DNA from: Parasporobacterium sp.
GTDB lineage: Bacteria; Bacillota; Clostridia; Lachnospirales; Lachnospiraceae
NCBI GenBank assembly: GCA_017459985.1
Contig: JAFUBX010000022.1
Location: 1-64,000, forward strand
Length of the DNA: 64,000 nt
Reading direction: 5' to 3'
Position 1 is the first letter of the stretch. Every line of letters starts with the position of its first letter. Shown here piece by piece: positions 44,553 to 53,760 of the stretch. Made by a program: the position numbers and the translations under genes. The notes under the pieces were generated by a model that was not told where the DNA came from, made no database searches, and saw only the letters and a list, made by a program, of their open reading frames with translations.

Positions 44553-45998
44553 TTACTGATACCGTCTTTTCAGGTAAACCACAATTCCCGTCACCAGCAC
44601 CAGCAGCGGGATCACGATGCACAGGATCACGCTCCAGGCCCTGGCCGCCCCGGTGGTGATCGTCAATTGACTCCCCGCCAGGGACTTGGCTTCGATGGAG
44701 ACCGCATCCTCCCGCTCGGTGATCCGGTTCAGCATGCTGGTCCAGTACTCCGCGTTCGCGATGGAAGGATTGGACATCAGATTGTCCGAAAACGCTCCGG
44801 CGGAGGAGACCGCGATCACGTTGCTGTACCGCTGCGCGCCGCTGACCATCAGCGTACTCATGACGGCGGCCGGGATCGGACCTTTCACGGTGGCCTGATC
44901 CGCAGTGAAATTCTCTCCCGCATCCGACGGCCGGACCCCGGAAGCGGGGGAGAAGGACAGCAAGGTGGTCACCGTCTTGTTGTCCTTAAATTCAAACACC
45001 AGGCTGAGGGGCCGGGAGATCGGAAGCAGCACCTTCCTGGAAGGATCCTTCAGAAGATCCCGGAAAGTCTCGTCCGTGTAATCCGCAAAGGGATAGTAGG
45101 GCTGATATCCATAGGCATAATTCTCATCGGTTTCAAACACCGCCCCGTCATCCACGCTGATCCCCCATTCCCGCAGGAAAACCCCCAGATTGGCAAGGGG
45201 CGGCTGCTGGGCGCTGGCTGCATACAGAAGGGTCCTTCCGTATTCCCCCTGGTTGTAGAGGAACTGATCGAACCTCTCCAGCACATCTTCCGAAAGATCC
45301 TGCATCGGCGAAAGCAGGATCAGCACTTCATACTCCTCCAGGCGTCCGGTGACCAGATCCACCTCCCCGACCCGGAAATTGTTGGAGGCCAGAATGGACT
45401 CCAGATTCTGCCGGTCTTCGGAAACGGCGCTGCCGGTCAGGATCCCGACATACACAGGATCGCTGGTTACGGAGCTGACGATGGCGGAGGTGACGGCCTC
45501 TTCTGTCCTGGATCCGGAGATCGTCAGATTGCCTTCCGCGTCATAGGTATAGGTGAACATATTGGCCAGGGTGATTTGTTTTACCGCCTCCGGCCCCGCC
45601 ACCAGCACATCCCCGGCGGAAAGGGTCAGATCCGGATAATGCTCCGCGAAGGTGGGATCCTTCATATAATCGATAAACTGCAGAGAAATATGCCGGCTGT
45701 ATTTCGGATATTTCTCCAGTAAGGTCCGCATCTGGACCAGATAGGGATTTCCGGTGAAATTCCCCTTCGTCGCCAGTACATACAGCTCCACATCCTCTGT
45801 CAGCTGATCCAGCACCTCCCGGGTATCCGTTCCCAGGTCATAGGAGGCGTTGGCAGTCAGATCCGCGCTCAGCAAAAACCGCTCAGACAGGGATGCCGTC
45901 AGGGCATTGACCAGGACCACGATCACCACAGCGATCAGGAGGAGTATTCCTAAAAGCAGATTCATGCGGCCGCTTTCATTGTTCCATCGTTTCTTCAT
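44553..45998 (-). CDS. GldG-like ABC system auxiliary protein
   Basis: A protein of about 481 residues with a membrane helix near 15-37, a large extracytoplasmic domain (DLTANASYDLGTDTREVLDQ, then LLSPMQDLSEDVLERFDQFL) and a C-terminal membrane helix before KRRYQ. This is the GldG/IFT52-type organisation. The ATG at 45998 follows GGAAGG. It sits between the ABC permease and the DUF4340 gene. In Bacteroidetes GldG serves gliding; in Firmicutes the role is unknown. Confidence 0.8.
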   Translation of the reverse strand: MKKRWNNESGRMNLLLGILLLIAVVIVVLVNALTASLSERFLLSADLTANASYDLGTDTREVLDQLTEDVELYVLATKGNFTGNPYLVQMRTLLEKYPKYSRHISLQFIDYMKDPTFAEHYPDLTLSAGDVLVAGPEAVKQITLANMFTYTYDAEGNLTISGSRTEEAVTSAIVSSVTSDPVYVGILTGSAVSEDRQNLESILASNNFRVGEVDLVTGRLEEYEVLILLSPMQDLSEDVLERFDQFLYNQGEYGRTLLYAASAQQPPLANLGVFLREWGISVDDGAVFETDENYAYGYQPYYPFADYTDETFRDLLKDPSRKVLLPISRPLSLVFEFKDNKTVTTLLSFSPASGVRPSDAGENFTADQATVKGPIPAAVMSTLMVSGAQRYSNVIAVSSAGAFSDNLMSNPSIANAEYWTSMLNRITEREDAVSIEAKSLAGSQLTITTGAARAWSVILCIVIPLLVLVTGIVVYLKRRYQ

Positions 45999-46011
45999 TC
46001 CGGCCGCCTTC

Positions 46012-46716
46012 CTAACTCCACCTCCGGTGTTCCAGCACCGCTGTGCTGAAGGCACAGAACAGGGCGGCAACACTGAGGAAAAATACCACATTTTTCAGTT
46101 CCACGATCCCCAGGGTAAAGGGGGAATACCGTTCATTAAAGGAAATGTATTCGAACAGGTTCTGCAGAACCCGGCTCCGGACCACATAGGAGACGGCGTC
46201 CACCAGCATCAGGAACAGACTGACAGCAAACCCGAGAACCGCTGCGATCACCTGGCTCTCCGTGATCGAGGAAAGGAACAGGCAGATCGCGATCTGGGCC
46301 ACGCCCAGAAGGAACAGCCCCAGGAAATTTCCGATCACGCAGGGCCAGTCCACCTTCCCGTAGAAGGATGCGATCACGGCAGTCACCAGCGTTCCGGCGA
46401 TGGCGATCAGGAACACACACAAGGCCGAAAGATATTTGCCGAGAATGATCCCGAAGCGGGAGACCGGGGCTGTCAGAAGCAGCTGATCGGTGCGGGACTT
46501 TTTCTCTTCGCTCATCAGCCGCATCGTCAGTACCGGGATCAGGAACAGCACCACGGAGAACAGCAGGGAATAAAGCTGGGTAAAATCCGTGGTTCCTCCG
46601 TATATATTATAGGTAAAGAAATAGTATCCGGTGAAAAAATACGCCACGGCAAGGATCACATATCCCAGGGGAGTGTGAAAATATGCACGGAATTCGCGTT
46701 TGAAGATCGCCGCCAT
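46012..46716 (-). CDS. GldF-like ABC-2 permease
   Basis: A 234-residue membrane protein with about six hydrophobic segments and the ABC-2 blocks FKREFRAYFHTPLGYV and MRLMSEEKKSRTDQLLLTAP. It abuts the ATPase gene and precedes the GldG-like gene. It forms the membrane part of the export system; the substrate is unknown. Confidence 0.88.
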   Translation of the reverse strand: MAAIFKREFRAYFHTPLGYVILAVAYFFTGYYFFTYNIYGGTTDFTQLYSLLFSVVLFLIPVLTMRLMSEEKKSRTDQLLLTAPVSRFGIILGKYLSALCVFLIAIAGTLVTAVIASFYGKVDWPCVIGNFLGLFLLGVAQIAICLFLSSITESQVIAAVLGFAVSLFLMLVDAVSYVVRSRVLQNLFEYISFNERYSPFTLGIVELKNVVFFLSVAALFCAFSTAVLEHRRWS

Positions 46717-47697
46717 TTACTGCTCCCCCTTTCCGAAGGCTGCCTCTGCCTCCTTGCTGTCCTGACCGGTCAGATGCAGGAAGGTATGTTCCAAGGACGC
46801 CTCCCGGCTGCAGATCTGTAGCAGCACAAGACCTGAAGCCGCAAAGGCCTGAAAGACAGCCTCTCTCAGATCTTCCTGCCCGTTTCCCGTCAGCTGATAC
46901 TCTGAAGTCCCCTCCTCCGCCTCCGGAAGTCTGACAAAACGGGGGCTTCCGGGGATCTCTGACAGGACCTTTTCGATCCTGGTTTCCGGACCCTTCGCCC
47001 GGATCACCAGCTCTGCCCGGCCGGCGGCTTCCCGGATCACCTGTTCCGTCGGGCCGTCCGCTGCGATCTGCCCGTCGTGGATCACGATGATCCTGCTGCA
47101 GATGGCCTGGATCTCCGAAAGAATATGAGAGGATACGATGATCGTGCTTTCCTTTCCGGACTCCCGGATCAGCTGCCGGATCTCGATGATCTGGGACGGA
47201 TCCAGTCCCACGGTGGGTTCATCCAGGATGAGCACCCCGGGATTCCCGATCAGGGCCTGGGCAAATCCGACCCTCTGTTTATATCCCTTGGACAGGTTCC
47301 GGATCATCCGGCCCGTCAGCTCCGAAAGCCCCACCCGGCCGCAGACCGCCAGAATATGCTCCCGGCGCTGCCTCTGATTCCGGAAAACGCCCTTCAGATC
47401 ACAGACAAAATTCAGATATTCATAAACCTTCATGTCCGGATAAAAAGAAAAGACCTCCGGCAGATAGCCGATCACCCGTTTCGCCTTATCCGGTTCCTTC
47501 AGCAGATCGTGTCCGTCCACCGTCACAGATCCTGCCGTCGGCGCAATATAACCGGTGATGCAGTTCATGGTGGTGCTCTTCCCGGCGCCGTTTAATCCCA
47601 GAAGACCCACGACCTCCCCCTTCGCGACCTGAAAACTCAGGCCGTTGATGGCGGTCTTGTCCCCGTATTTTTTTACCAGTCCTTTGACTTCCAGCAA
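46717..47697 (-). CDS. ABC exporter ATP-binding protein (GldA-like)
   Basis: A 326-residue ATPase with GLNGAGKSTTMN, NLSKGYKQRVGFAQAL (the YKQR form of the signature) and LILDEPTVGLDP. A C-terminal extension of about 100 residues follows the H-loop. It starts 24 bp after the DeoR gene and is first of the Gld-like set, so it could be co-transcribed with the sugar genes upstream. Confidence 0.9.
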   Translation of the reverse strand: MLEVKGLVKKYGDKTAINGLSFQVAKGEVVGLLGLNGAGKSTTMNCITGYIAPTAGSVTVDGHDLLKEPDKAKRVIGYLPEVFSFYPDMKVYEYLNFVCDLKGVFRNQRQRREHILAVCGRVGLSELTGRMIRNLSKGYKQRVGFAQALIGNPGVLILDEPTVGLDPSQIIEIRQLIRESGKESTIIVSSHILSEIQAICSRIIVIHDGQIAADGPTEQVIREAAGRAELVIRAKGPETRIEKVLSEIPGSPRFVRLPEAEEGTSEYQLTGNGQEDLREAVFQAFAASGLVLLQICSREASLEHTFLHLTGQDSKEAEAAFGKGEQ

Positions 47698-47721
47698 CTG
47701 TTTTCTCCTCCGGAGAATGAT

Positions 47722-48468
47722 TTATACAACAATAAAGTTCTTTGGGTAGTTTCGCCGGGTCCCGCCGTCATTGACGTACACCCGGTCAAAATCCTGACAT
47801 CCGGCCAGCCGGAAGGGTCCGTGGGCCCCTTCCTTGGAGGTGTCGGTCAGAAGGCTGCTGCTCTTCGCATTCTTCATGGCCAGCTGCTTGATTGCCAGGC
47901 TCTCCATCTCTGTGACATAGACCTCGTTTCTTGCGATATCCAGGCCCATGCATCCGATAAAGGCTCTGTCAAACAAAAACCCGGACAACACCCTCAGGGT
48001 CAGCGGCCCGGTACACAGCTGATCCGCCGGGCAGAACTGTCCTCCCAGAAAGAAGATTTCCGCCGCGGAATTCTGATACGCATAGGAAAGGACCAGATGA
48101 TTGTTGGTTACGATATGCACCTTCCGGTGCATCAGCTCCCCGGCGATCGGGGCGATGCTGGTGCCGCAGTCCAGAAAAATATTCTCTCCGTCCTGCACTT
48201 CCTCCGCAGCCTTCTTTGCGACCCTTCGTTTTTCCTCCGCGTGGAGACCCTCCTTCGCGGTCACCGACAGTTCTCCCACAAGGATCGTATCGCTGCGCAC
48301 GGCACCTCCCTGGACCCTCCTGAGCTGTCCCGCCCGTTCCAGCTTTTCGAAATCCCGGCGGACAGTTGCCTCCGAGACATCCAGCTCCTTGGAAATATTT
48401 TTATAATCAATGATCCCGGACTGTTCCAGCCGTTTCACAATATATGCACTTCGTGCAGATGCGATCAT
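47722..48468 (-). CDS. DeoR-family transcriptional regulator
   Basis: A 248-residue repressor-type protein with the N-terminal helix-turn-helix ISKELDVSEATVRRDFEKLE and the sugar-phosphate sensing domain (FLDCGTSIAPIAGEL, then DRAFIGCMGLD). DeoR proteins usually respond to a phosphorylated sugar. It is the third gene of the minus-strand unit that begins with an oxidoreductase and an isomerase, and probably controls the divergent locus at 50.6 kb. Confidence 0.92.
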   Translation of the reverse strand: MIASARSAYIVKRLEQSGIIDYKNISKELDVSEATVRRDFEKLERAGQLRRVQGGAVRSDTILVGELSVTAKEGLHAEEKRRVAKKAAEEVQDGENIFLDCGTSIAPIAGELMHRKVHIVTNNHLVLSYAYQNSAAEIFFLGGQFCPADQLCTGPLTLRVLSGFLFDRAFIGCMGLDIARNEVYVTEMESLAIKQLAMKNAKSSSLLTDTSKEGAHGPFRLAGCQDFDRVYVNDGGTRRNYPKNFIVV

Positions 48469-48498
48469 GGTGCTTCCTCCCCCTGCACTCGTTTTGTC

Positions 48499-49401
48499 TC
48501 AGACGCCGACCTTCTTCAGTGTTCCGTCCACAAACCGTTTTGCCCGTTCAATATCCCCTTCATCCAGATGCTCGATGATCAGCGGAATATTCGGATGATC
48601 CTGAGCCAGGAGTCTGACATACAGCTCGTAATTGAGATCTCCCAGTCCGGCCGCCGGAAGCTCGATGCTGCCGGAACCCCGGAAGGAATGGGATGCGTCC
48701 GCGTCGATATCCGCATGCTTCTCCCCGGTATCCACAGCCTTTTTGATATCCTTTGCGTGGGCGATCTTCATATAGGGAGACAGCCGGGCAAAGATCTCCT
48801 CCAGCGTTCCGTCAATATCCGCGAAATGGGCTTCATCATAATAATTGGTGGGATCACACAGAAGCCCCAGTCCCCTGGTCCCCACTTCATCAAACATCCT
48901 AAGGACCTGCTCCACGCTGCCGATGACATTATTGACATAATTCTCCACAATGAAGACGGCGCCGTGATCGGCGGCATAGGCCGCGATCTCTTTGATGATC
49001 CCGATGGTCTCGTCGAAGACCTTCGGATCCGCGTTCTTTTCATGCCATACCCAGTCGCTCTCCAGATTATAAGTTCCTGTCTCGCTGGCCACATAGGGGC
49101 ATCCCAGATCCCGGGCATAGCGGATCATCATTTTCAGATAGTCAATATTTTCCTTTCGTTTCACCGGATCCGGATGGATGAAATTCGTGTAGGCGGAAAC
49201 GGCGATCACCGGCAGATTGGCATCCCGGAACTTATCCCGGATCAGATGGGCCTTCTCTTTTGTCAGAGGCTCCTTCGCCGCATCCAGATCCTTAAAGGAG
49301 ACATCCAGCTGCACGCAGCTGAAATCCGACGCCTTGATCCTCCGGATCGTTTCGTCCAACGTATAAGGATAATACCCTGTAAAGATTCCTGTACTGATCA
49401 T
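48499..49401 (-). CDS. Sugar phosphate isomerase/epimerase (AP endonuclease 2-type TIM barrel)
   Basis: A 300-residue TIM-barrel protein. ASETGTYN, FIVENYVNN, LLCDPTNYYD and AHAKDIK place the metal-binding Glu, Asp and His residues of the xylose-isomerase-like fold. It acts on an unidentified sugar, keto-sugar or inositol derivative. It lies between an oxidoreductase gene and a DeoR gene and has a distant counterpart across the divergent promoter at 50807. Confidence 0.88.
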   Translation of the reverse strand: MISTGIFTGYYPYTLDETIRRIKASDFSCVQLDVSFKDLDAAKEPLTKEKAHLIRDKFRDANLPVIAVSAYTNFIHPDPVKRKENIDYLKMMIRYARDLGCPYVASETGTYNLESDWVWHEKNADPKVFDETIGIIKEIAAYAADHGAVFIVENYVNNVIGSVEQVLRMFDEVGTRGLGLLCDPTNYYDEAHFADIDGTLEEIFARLSPYMKIAHAKDIKKAVDTGEKHADIDADASHSFRGSGSIELPAAGLGDLNYELYVRLLAQDHPNIPLIIEHLDEGDIERAKRFVDGTLKKVGV

Positions 49402-49417
49402 CGCTTTTCTCCCTTCT

Positions 49418-50533
49418 TCAGCTGTTCAGAATTTCTGCCAGAGAAACAGTCCGTTTCTCCGCGATCGAACGGTAGCAGGCTTCCACGCAGGCGATGGTGA
49501 TCACATTGTCCTTCGCGGAAATCTCCGGCTCCTCTCCGGTATCGACGGCGCACATCAGGCTGGCCATGGTGCCCTCAAAGGCATCCGGGAACCACACCCG
49601 TTCCCAGCGCGGCTCAATCCATTCGCCTGGGTATCTGCGGGAGGTGAACCGGAGCGTGCTGGGCACCGGTTCCGGATAGTAGGGCCATCCGATGGTTCCC
49701 TCCGCCATGCCTTCGGTTCCTTCCACCCTCCATTTGATATAAATATCCTTCATGCAGGGATCCTCCGGCCATGCCCAGACATCATCGAGACTTGTGGCCA
49801 TGACTCCGCTCTGATACTGATACGTATACTGTGTGATCCCGTCCACATGGGGGAATTTCGATCTCGGGTCGGTACGGCAGACACAGGTGATGCTCTCGGG
49901 ATCTCCCAGCAGATAGCGGAAAATATCCACGTGATGGATCCCCATCCCGAAGATCTCCAGCTTGTCATATTCGGTCAGGAAGGTCTGCCAGTGGGGGATC
50001 GCCCGCATCTCGATGGTCGCAAGGACCACCTCCCCCAGTTCCTTCAGATCCAGGAGCTTTTTCAGGGCTCTCATGGACTGATCATAGCGCATATTGGAAT
50101 TCACGGCGATCTTTTTATGATACGTTTCTCCCAGCTCCGCGATCTGCCGGGCGCCGGCAAGATCCATGGCCAGCGGCTTCTGACACAGGATCCCCTTTAC
50201 CGAGGGGTTCTTCACCGCCTCCCGGACGATCTCCGGCTGCAGATCCGGCGGATAGGCGATATCGATGATCTCCAGGCTTTCGTCCTTCACCAGCTCCTGC
50301 CAGGTATCATAGACGGTCCCGATCCCGTGTATCTTCGCTGCGTCCTGTGCATGGGACCTTGTTCGGGAAGCAATGGTTGCCGGACAGAACCCGGCATTTC
50401 TGTAGGCCACCAGATGGCAGTCCCTCATGATAAATCCGGATCCGATACATCCGATCCGGTAGTCTGTTTTTTTCGGCTTCTCCGGAAGCGTCGCCTCTTC
50501 CAGGATCTGTCTGATCTCCTGTGCTGTTCTCAT
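49418..50533 (-). CDS. Gfo/Idh/MocA-family oxidoreductase
   Basis: A 371-residue NAD(P)-dependent dehydrogenase with an N-terminal leader of about 25 residues before IGCIGSGFIMRDCH, the Rossmann start. ILCQKPLAMDLAGARQI carries QKP in place of the usual EKP, and GMGIHHVDIFRYLLG is the catalytic-domain segment. First gene of the minus-strand unit, behind a near-consensus promoter. Confidence 0.9.
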   Translation of the reverse strand: MRTAQEIRQILEEATLPEKPKKTDYRIGCIGSGFIMRDCHLVAYRNAGFCPATIASRTRSHAQDAAKIHGIGTVYDTWQELVKDESLEIIDIAYPPDLQPEIVREAVKNPSVKGILCQKPLAMDLAGARQIAELGETYHKKIAVNSNMRYDQSMRALKKLLDLKELGEVVLATIEMRAIPHWQTFLTEYDKLEIFGMGIHHVDIFRYLLGDPESITCVCRTDPRSKFPHVDGITQYTYQYQSGVMATSLDDVWAWPEDPCMKDIYIKWRVEGTEGMAEGTIGWPYYPEPVPSTLRFTSRRYPGEWIEPRWERVWFPDAFEGTMASLMCAVDTGEEPEISAKDNVITIACVEACYRSIAEKRTVSLAEILNS

Positions 50534-50589
50534 TGATCCACCTCCTCACGCTGCGGCTCTCACCCCTTTCAAAGCCGCTGTCAGGTTGT

Positions 50590-50618
50590 ATTATAGCCTA
50601 ATCTTCAGCGCTTCACAA
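50590..50618 (-). promoter_or_regulatory. Sigma-A promoter of the oxidoreductase-isomerase-deoR unit
   Basis: On the minus strand TTGTGA, 17 bp, then a perfect TATAAT, 57 bp before the ATG. Confidence 0.82.
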
Positions 50619-50647
50619 TCTCTGTCCCTTCGTCATTTTTATGAAAA

Positions 50648-50677
50648 TATTTGCAATTATTTGCAAATATTTGACAA
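50648..50677. promoter_or_regulatory. Three phased TATTTGCAA repeats between divergent promoters
   Basis: TATTTGCAA at 50648 and 50658, then TATTTGACAA at 50668, repeat every 10 bp, one helical turn. ATTTGCAAAT within them is a palindrome. The site lies between the two divergent promoters and is a candidate operator for the DeoR-type regulator. Confidence 0.55.
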
Positions 50678-50685
50678 AATTCGGA

Positions 50686-50714
50686 TTGTATTTCCCGCCT
50701 TCTTCCGATATACT
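50686..50714 (+). promoter_or_regulatory. Sigma-A promoter of the plus-strand sugar unit
   Basis: TTGTAT and TATACT are separated by 17 bp, about 90 bp before the ATG at 50807. A TTGACA at 50671 has no -10 at proper spacing. Confidence 0.6.
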
Positions 50715-50806
50715 GGGTACAGGCAGAAAGATGCGGCGCATCTTCCGAAACTCACTCCGGGAGCCTGGGTTTTCCTGTGCTCTGCGGATCTATAAGGAGG
50801 TTTCCT

Positions 50807-51664
50807 ATGTTTAAGATCGGTACCCTGGCTGACTGGTTCGGCGTCGGGATTCTGGAGGGGATCCGGGAATCCGAACGATGCGGCGCCAGCGGCGTGCAGC
50901 TGTATGCTGCAGATGAATTTGACCCGAGAACAGTCTCCGCGGACTTCATCCGTCAAGTCCGGCAGACGGCCGCGGATCATCACCAGGAGATCGTGGCGTT
51001 ATGCTGCGAGCTGGGGGGATTCGGGCTGGAACATGCGGAGGATAATCCGGAGAAGATCGCCTACCTGCGCGCATGCGCCGGACTGGCCCGGGAGCTGGAC
51101 TGCCGGATCCTGACCACCCATATCGGCGTCGTTCCCGACGACCCGGAGGACCCCGTCTATCAGACGATGCTGGAGGCCGGCCGGAAGATCGCCTCGTTCC
51201 TGGCGCCGGAGGGTATGACGCTGGCCATCGAGACCGGCCCTGACAGCGCCCGGGTTCTCCGCCGTTTTATCGAGGACTGCGGTCCCGGGATTGGTGTGAA
51301 CTTCGACCCTGCCAATTTTGTCATGGTCGGCGCGGACGATGAGCTCCATGCCGTCCGGATCCTGTCCGATCTGATCGTGCATACCCACGCCAAGGACGGC
51401 GTCAGCCTCAGCAAGGTCACGCCGGAATATTTCTATCATCAGTTTGCCCTGGGGGATCTGGAATGGATGCAGACATCCCGGATCTGTGAAGAGACCCCTC
51501 TGGGGCAGGGCCAGGTCCGCTGGGATGAATATCTGCCCCTGCTGAAGGAGGTGGGATACGATGGCTATCTGACCATCGAGCACGAGATCAGAGACGGGGC
51601 GCAGGAGATCTATGACGCGGTACAGTTTCTGAAGGAAAAACTGAACTCGGAGGAATTTCGATGA
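50807..51664 (+). CDS. Sugar phosphate isomerase/epimerase (TIM barrel)
   Basis: A 285-residue TIM-barrel protein of the xylose-isomerase-like superfamily. TLAIETGPDSARVLRRF, GVNFDPANFVM, THAKDGVS and LTIEHE contain the expected metal-site Glu, Asp and His residues. AAGGAGG precedes the ATG at 50807. Its stop overlaps the next start as ATGA. The substrate is unknown. Confidence 0.9.
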   Translation: MFKIGTLADWFGVGILEGIRESERCGASGVQLYAADEFDPRTVSADFIRQVRQTAADHHQEIVALCCELGGFGLEHAEDNPEKIAYLRACAGLARELDCRILTTHIGVVPDDPEDPVYQTMLEAGRKIASFLAPEGMTLAIETGPDSARVLRRFIEDCGPGIGVNFDPANFVMVGADDELHAVRILSDLIVHTHAKDGVSLSKVTPEYFYHQFALGDLEWMQTSRICEETPLGQGQVRWDEYLPLLKEVGYDGYLTIEHEIRDGAQEIYDAVQFLKEKLNSEEFR

Positions 51665-52758
51665 ATTTTGACAAACAGCGGTTTCCGGAGCTGAGCTCTG
51701 TGTTTGAGGACTGGTGGGAAGGCCGGCTGGAACGGCCGGTGATTCAGGTGACCCTGGAACACTCCGATGGACCCGGCGGAGATTTTTTCGCATCCAATTA
51801 CCGGAAGGTGATTCTGGATGCCATGTATGATTTCAGCCTTCCCGTAACGGAAGTTGCAAAAATCATTGATAAGGCATATGATTGTGTAGAGTACGCAGGG
51901 GATGCGATCCCGGTCTTCTACATGCGTCCCACCGGGATCCTGGGCGGATTTCTGGGACAGGAATACGGCATCGACCGGGAGCAGGGAACGGTCTGGTTTA
52001 AGAAGATGTGCCCGGATCTGGATCAGATCTGCCGCATCCGGCTGGATGGGAAGAATCCGCTTCTTCAGCGGGCTCTGGATCTGACCCGGGCGGTGCAGGA
52101 GCATTTTGACGGCGGGATCGGCGTGGGGCTGCCGGACTTCGGCGGCGTCATGGATATTGTCTCGTCCCTCCGGGACGCCAATCCGTTTCTGCTGGAGCTC
52201 TGCCTGGAGCCGGAGCTGGTGGAGGAAGCCTGCCGGAATATCCATGAACAGTTCAAAGCCGCTTACCGGATGTTCCTGAATGTGATCGACGAGGACCGGA
52301 TCCCCGGATATACCTGCTGGGCGACCATGCTTTCCAGAAAGCCGTATTTTGTGCTGCAGAATGATTTCTCCGCCATGATCAGCCCTGCGATGTATGACGA
52401 GTTCTATCTCCCGATCCTGCAGGAGGAATGCCGGCTGATCCCCCGGACCATCTACCATCTGGACGGCCCCGACGCGGTTCGTCATCTGGATTCGGTGCTG
52501 ACGGTCCCGGAGCTGGACGGGGTGCAGTGGATCAACGGGGCCGGCGCCCCGGGGCTTGACCAGTGGCCGGAGATTTACCGCAAGATCCATGCCGCCGGGA
52601 AGCTGTGCCAGGTCTTCATCAACGGCAGCCGGGAATTATCTTATATTGATTATATTACGGATCTTCTGGGGACCGCAAAGGGGCTGTGCTTTATCTGCTC
52701 CGGGCAGGCCAGCGAGAAACCGGAATTTGAAACCTATATGAAAAAATATGGTCTTTGA
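51661..52758 (+). CDS. URO-D-superfamily protein in a sugar catabolic cluster
   Basis: A 365-residue URO-D-like TIM-barrel protein. At the place of the methyltransferase zinc motif it reads YHLDGPDAV, with His266 and Asp268 but no Cys. VDIGGVMD-like GLPDFGGVMDIVSSLRD and LEPELVEE are typical superfamily segments. It overlaps the isomerase gene upstream and the ROK kinase frame downstream, so it is co-expressed with sugar enzymes. It is not a plausible HemE: wrong context and missing N-terminal signature. Function unknown; methyl transfer or decarboxylation of a sugar acid would both be speculative. Confidence 0.8.
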   Translation: MNFDKQRFPELSSVFEDWWEGRLERPVIQVTLEHSDGPGGDFFASNYRKVILDAMYDFSLPVTEVAKIIDKAYDCVEYAGDAIPVFYMRPTGILGGFLGQEYGIDREQGTVWFKKMCPDLDQICRIRLDGKNPLLQRALDLTRAVQEHFDGGIGVGLPDFGGVMDIVSSLRDANPFLLELCLEPELVEEACRNIHEQFKAAYRMFLNVIDEDRIPGYTCWATMLSRKPYFVLQNDFSAMISPAMYDEFYLPILQEECRLIPRTIYHLDGPDAVRHLDSVLTVPELDGVQWINGAGAPGLDQWPEIYRKIHAAGKLCQVFINGSRELSYIDYITDLLGTAKGLCFICSGQASEKPEFETYMKKYGL

Positions 52759-52780
52759 CCAGTCACTGGGGGTGATCAGG

Positions 52781-53728
52781 ATGCGTTACCGATTTGGGGT
52801 GGATATCGGCGGAACTTCCGTAAAAGCCGGAGTAGTGGACGAAAACTACCGGATTCTGAGCCGGGGATCCGTCAGAACGCCTGATACATTTGAAAAATCC
52901 ATGAAAGCCGTCGCGGATCTTCTCTTTGATCTGGCGGGGCAGATGGGGCTTTCCGAATCGGATTTTTCCTGTGCCGGTTTCGGCGTTCCCTGCTCTGTGA
53001 TCCCGGGAACGGGCCGGCTTGTGTTTGCGAACAACACCAACTGGAAGAATGTCTCCATTAAGAACGAGCTCAGCAAATACCTGTCGATCCCTTTGTATTT
53101 CGGCAATGACGCCAACTGCGCCGTGATCGGGGAGACCCTGGCCGGAGCTGCCCGGGGGAAGAAGCATGTGGTGATGATCACGCTGGGCACCGGTGTCGGC
53201 GGAGGCATCATTATTGACGGCAAAATGTTTGCCGGCGGAGACGGGCTTGGCGCGGAGATCGGCCATATGCCCATCGTATACAACGGGATCCGGTGCACCT
53301 GCGGACTGAGCGGCTGTTTCGAATGCTACGCTTCCGCCACCGCCCTGATCCGTCAGACAAAGGAAGCCATGGCCGCCCATCCGGAATCCGCCCTGAATGC
53401 CTGGGCGAAGGAGCATGGAGAGGTGAACGGCCAGACCGCCTTCGACTGCGCAAAGGAGAAGGATCCCGCCGCCATGGAAGTGATCGATCAGTATACTTCC
53501 TATATCGCCACCGGTCTGGGAGGGCTGGTCAATATCTTCCGGCCGGAGCTGTTCATCATCGGAGGCGGCGTTTCCAATGCGGGAGATGCGCTGCTTGATC
53601 CGGTCCGGGCGAAGCTTTCTTCCTATACCCTGGCCTATGATGTGGTGGGCAGCGCTCCGGTGCAGAAGGCGATTCTTGGAAATGATGCGGGCATGATCGG
53701 CGCCGCATATCTTGATCAGATGAATTAA
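52781..53728 (+). CDS. ROK-family sugar kinase
   Basis: A 315-residue kinase. GVDIGGTSVKAG is the ATP phosphate-binding loop, EIGHMPIVYNG the ROK signature and CTCGLSGCFECYAS the zinc motif. GGGGGTG lies six bases before the ATG at 52781; an upstream ATG at 52748 would overlap the previous gene. It phosphorylates glucose or a related hexose or amino sugar; no DNA-binding domain, so it is a kinase rather than a repressor. Confidence 0.93.
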   Translation: MRYRFGVDIGGTSVKAGVVDENYRILSRGSVRTPDTFEKSMKAVADLLFDLAGQMGLSESDFSCAGFGVPCSVIPGTGRLVFANNTNWKNVSIKNELSKYLSIPLYFGNDANCAVIGETLAGAARGKKHVVMITLGTGVGGGIIIDGKMFAGGDGLGAEIGHMPIVYNGIRCTCGLSGCFECYASATALIRQTKEAMAAHPESALNAWAKEHGEVNGQTAFDCAKEKDPAAMEVIDQYTSYIATGLGGLVNIFRPELFIIGGGVSNAGDALLDPVRAKLSSYTLAYDVVGSAPVQKAILGNDAGMIGAAYLDQMN

Positions 53729-53760
53729 ACGGGATCTATCAAATGAAGGGGGAATTTTAA

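Noticed and set aside
47821-49500. A 559-codon plus-strand open frame
   Set aside because: It spans, in antisense, the DeoR, isomerase and part of an oxidoreductase gene, all recognisable families. Antisense frames are long here because of codon usage.
50671-50676. Promoter using TTGACA at 50671
   Set aside because: No -10 box at 16-19 bp; the TATACT at 50709 is paired better with TTGTAT at 50686.
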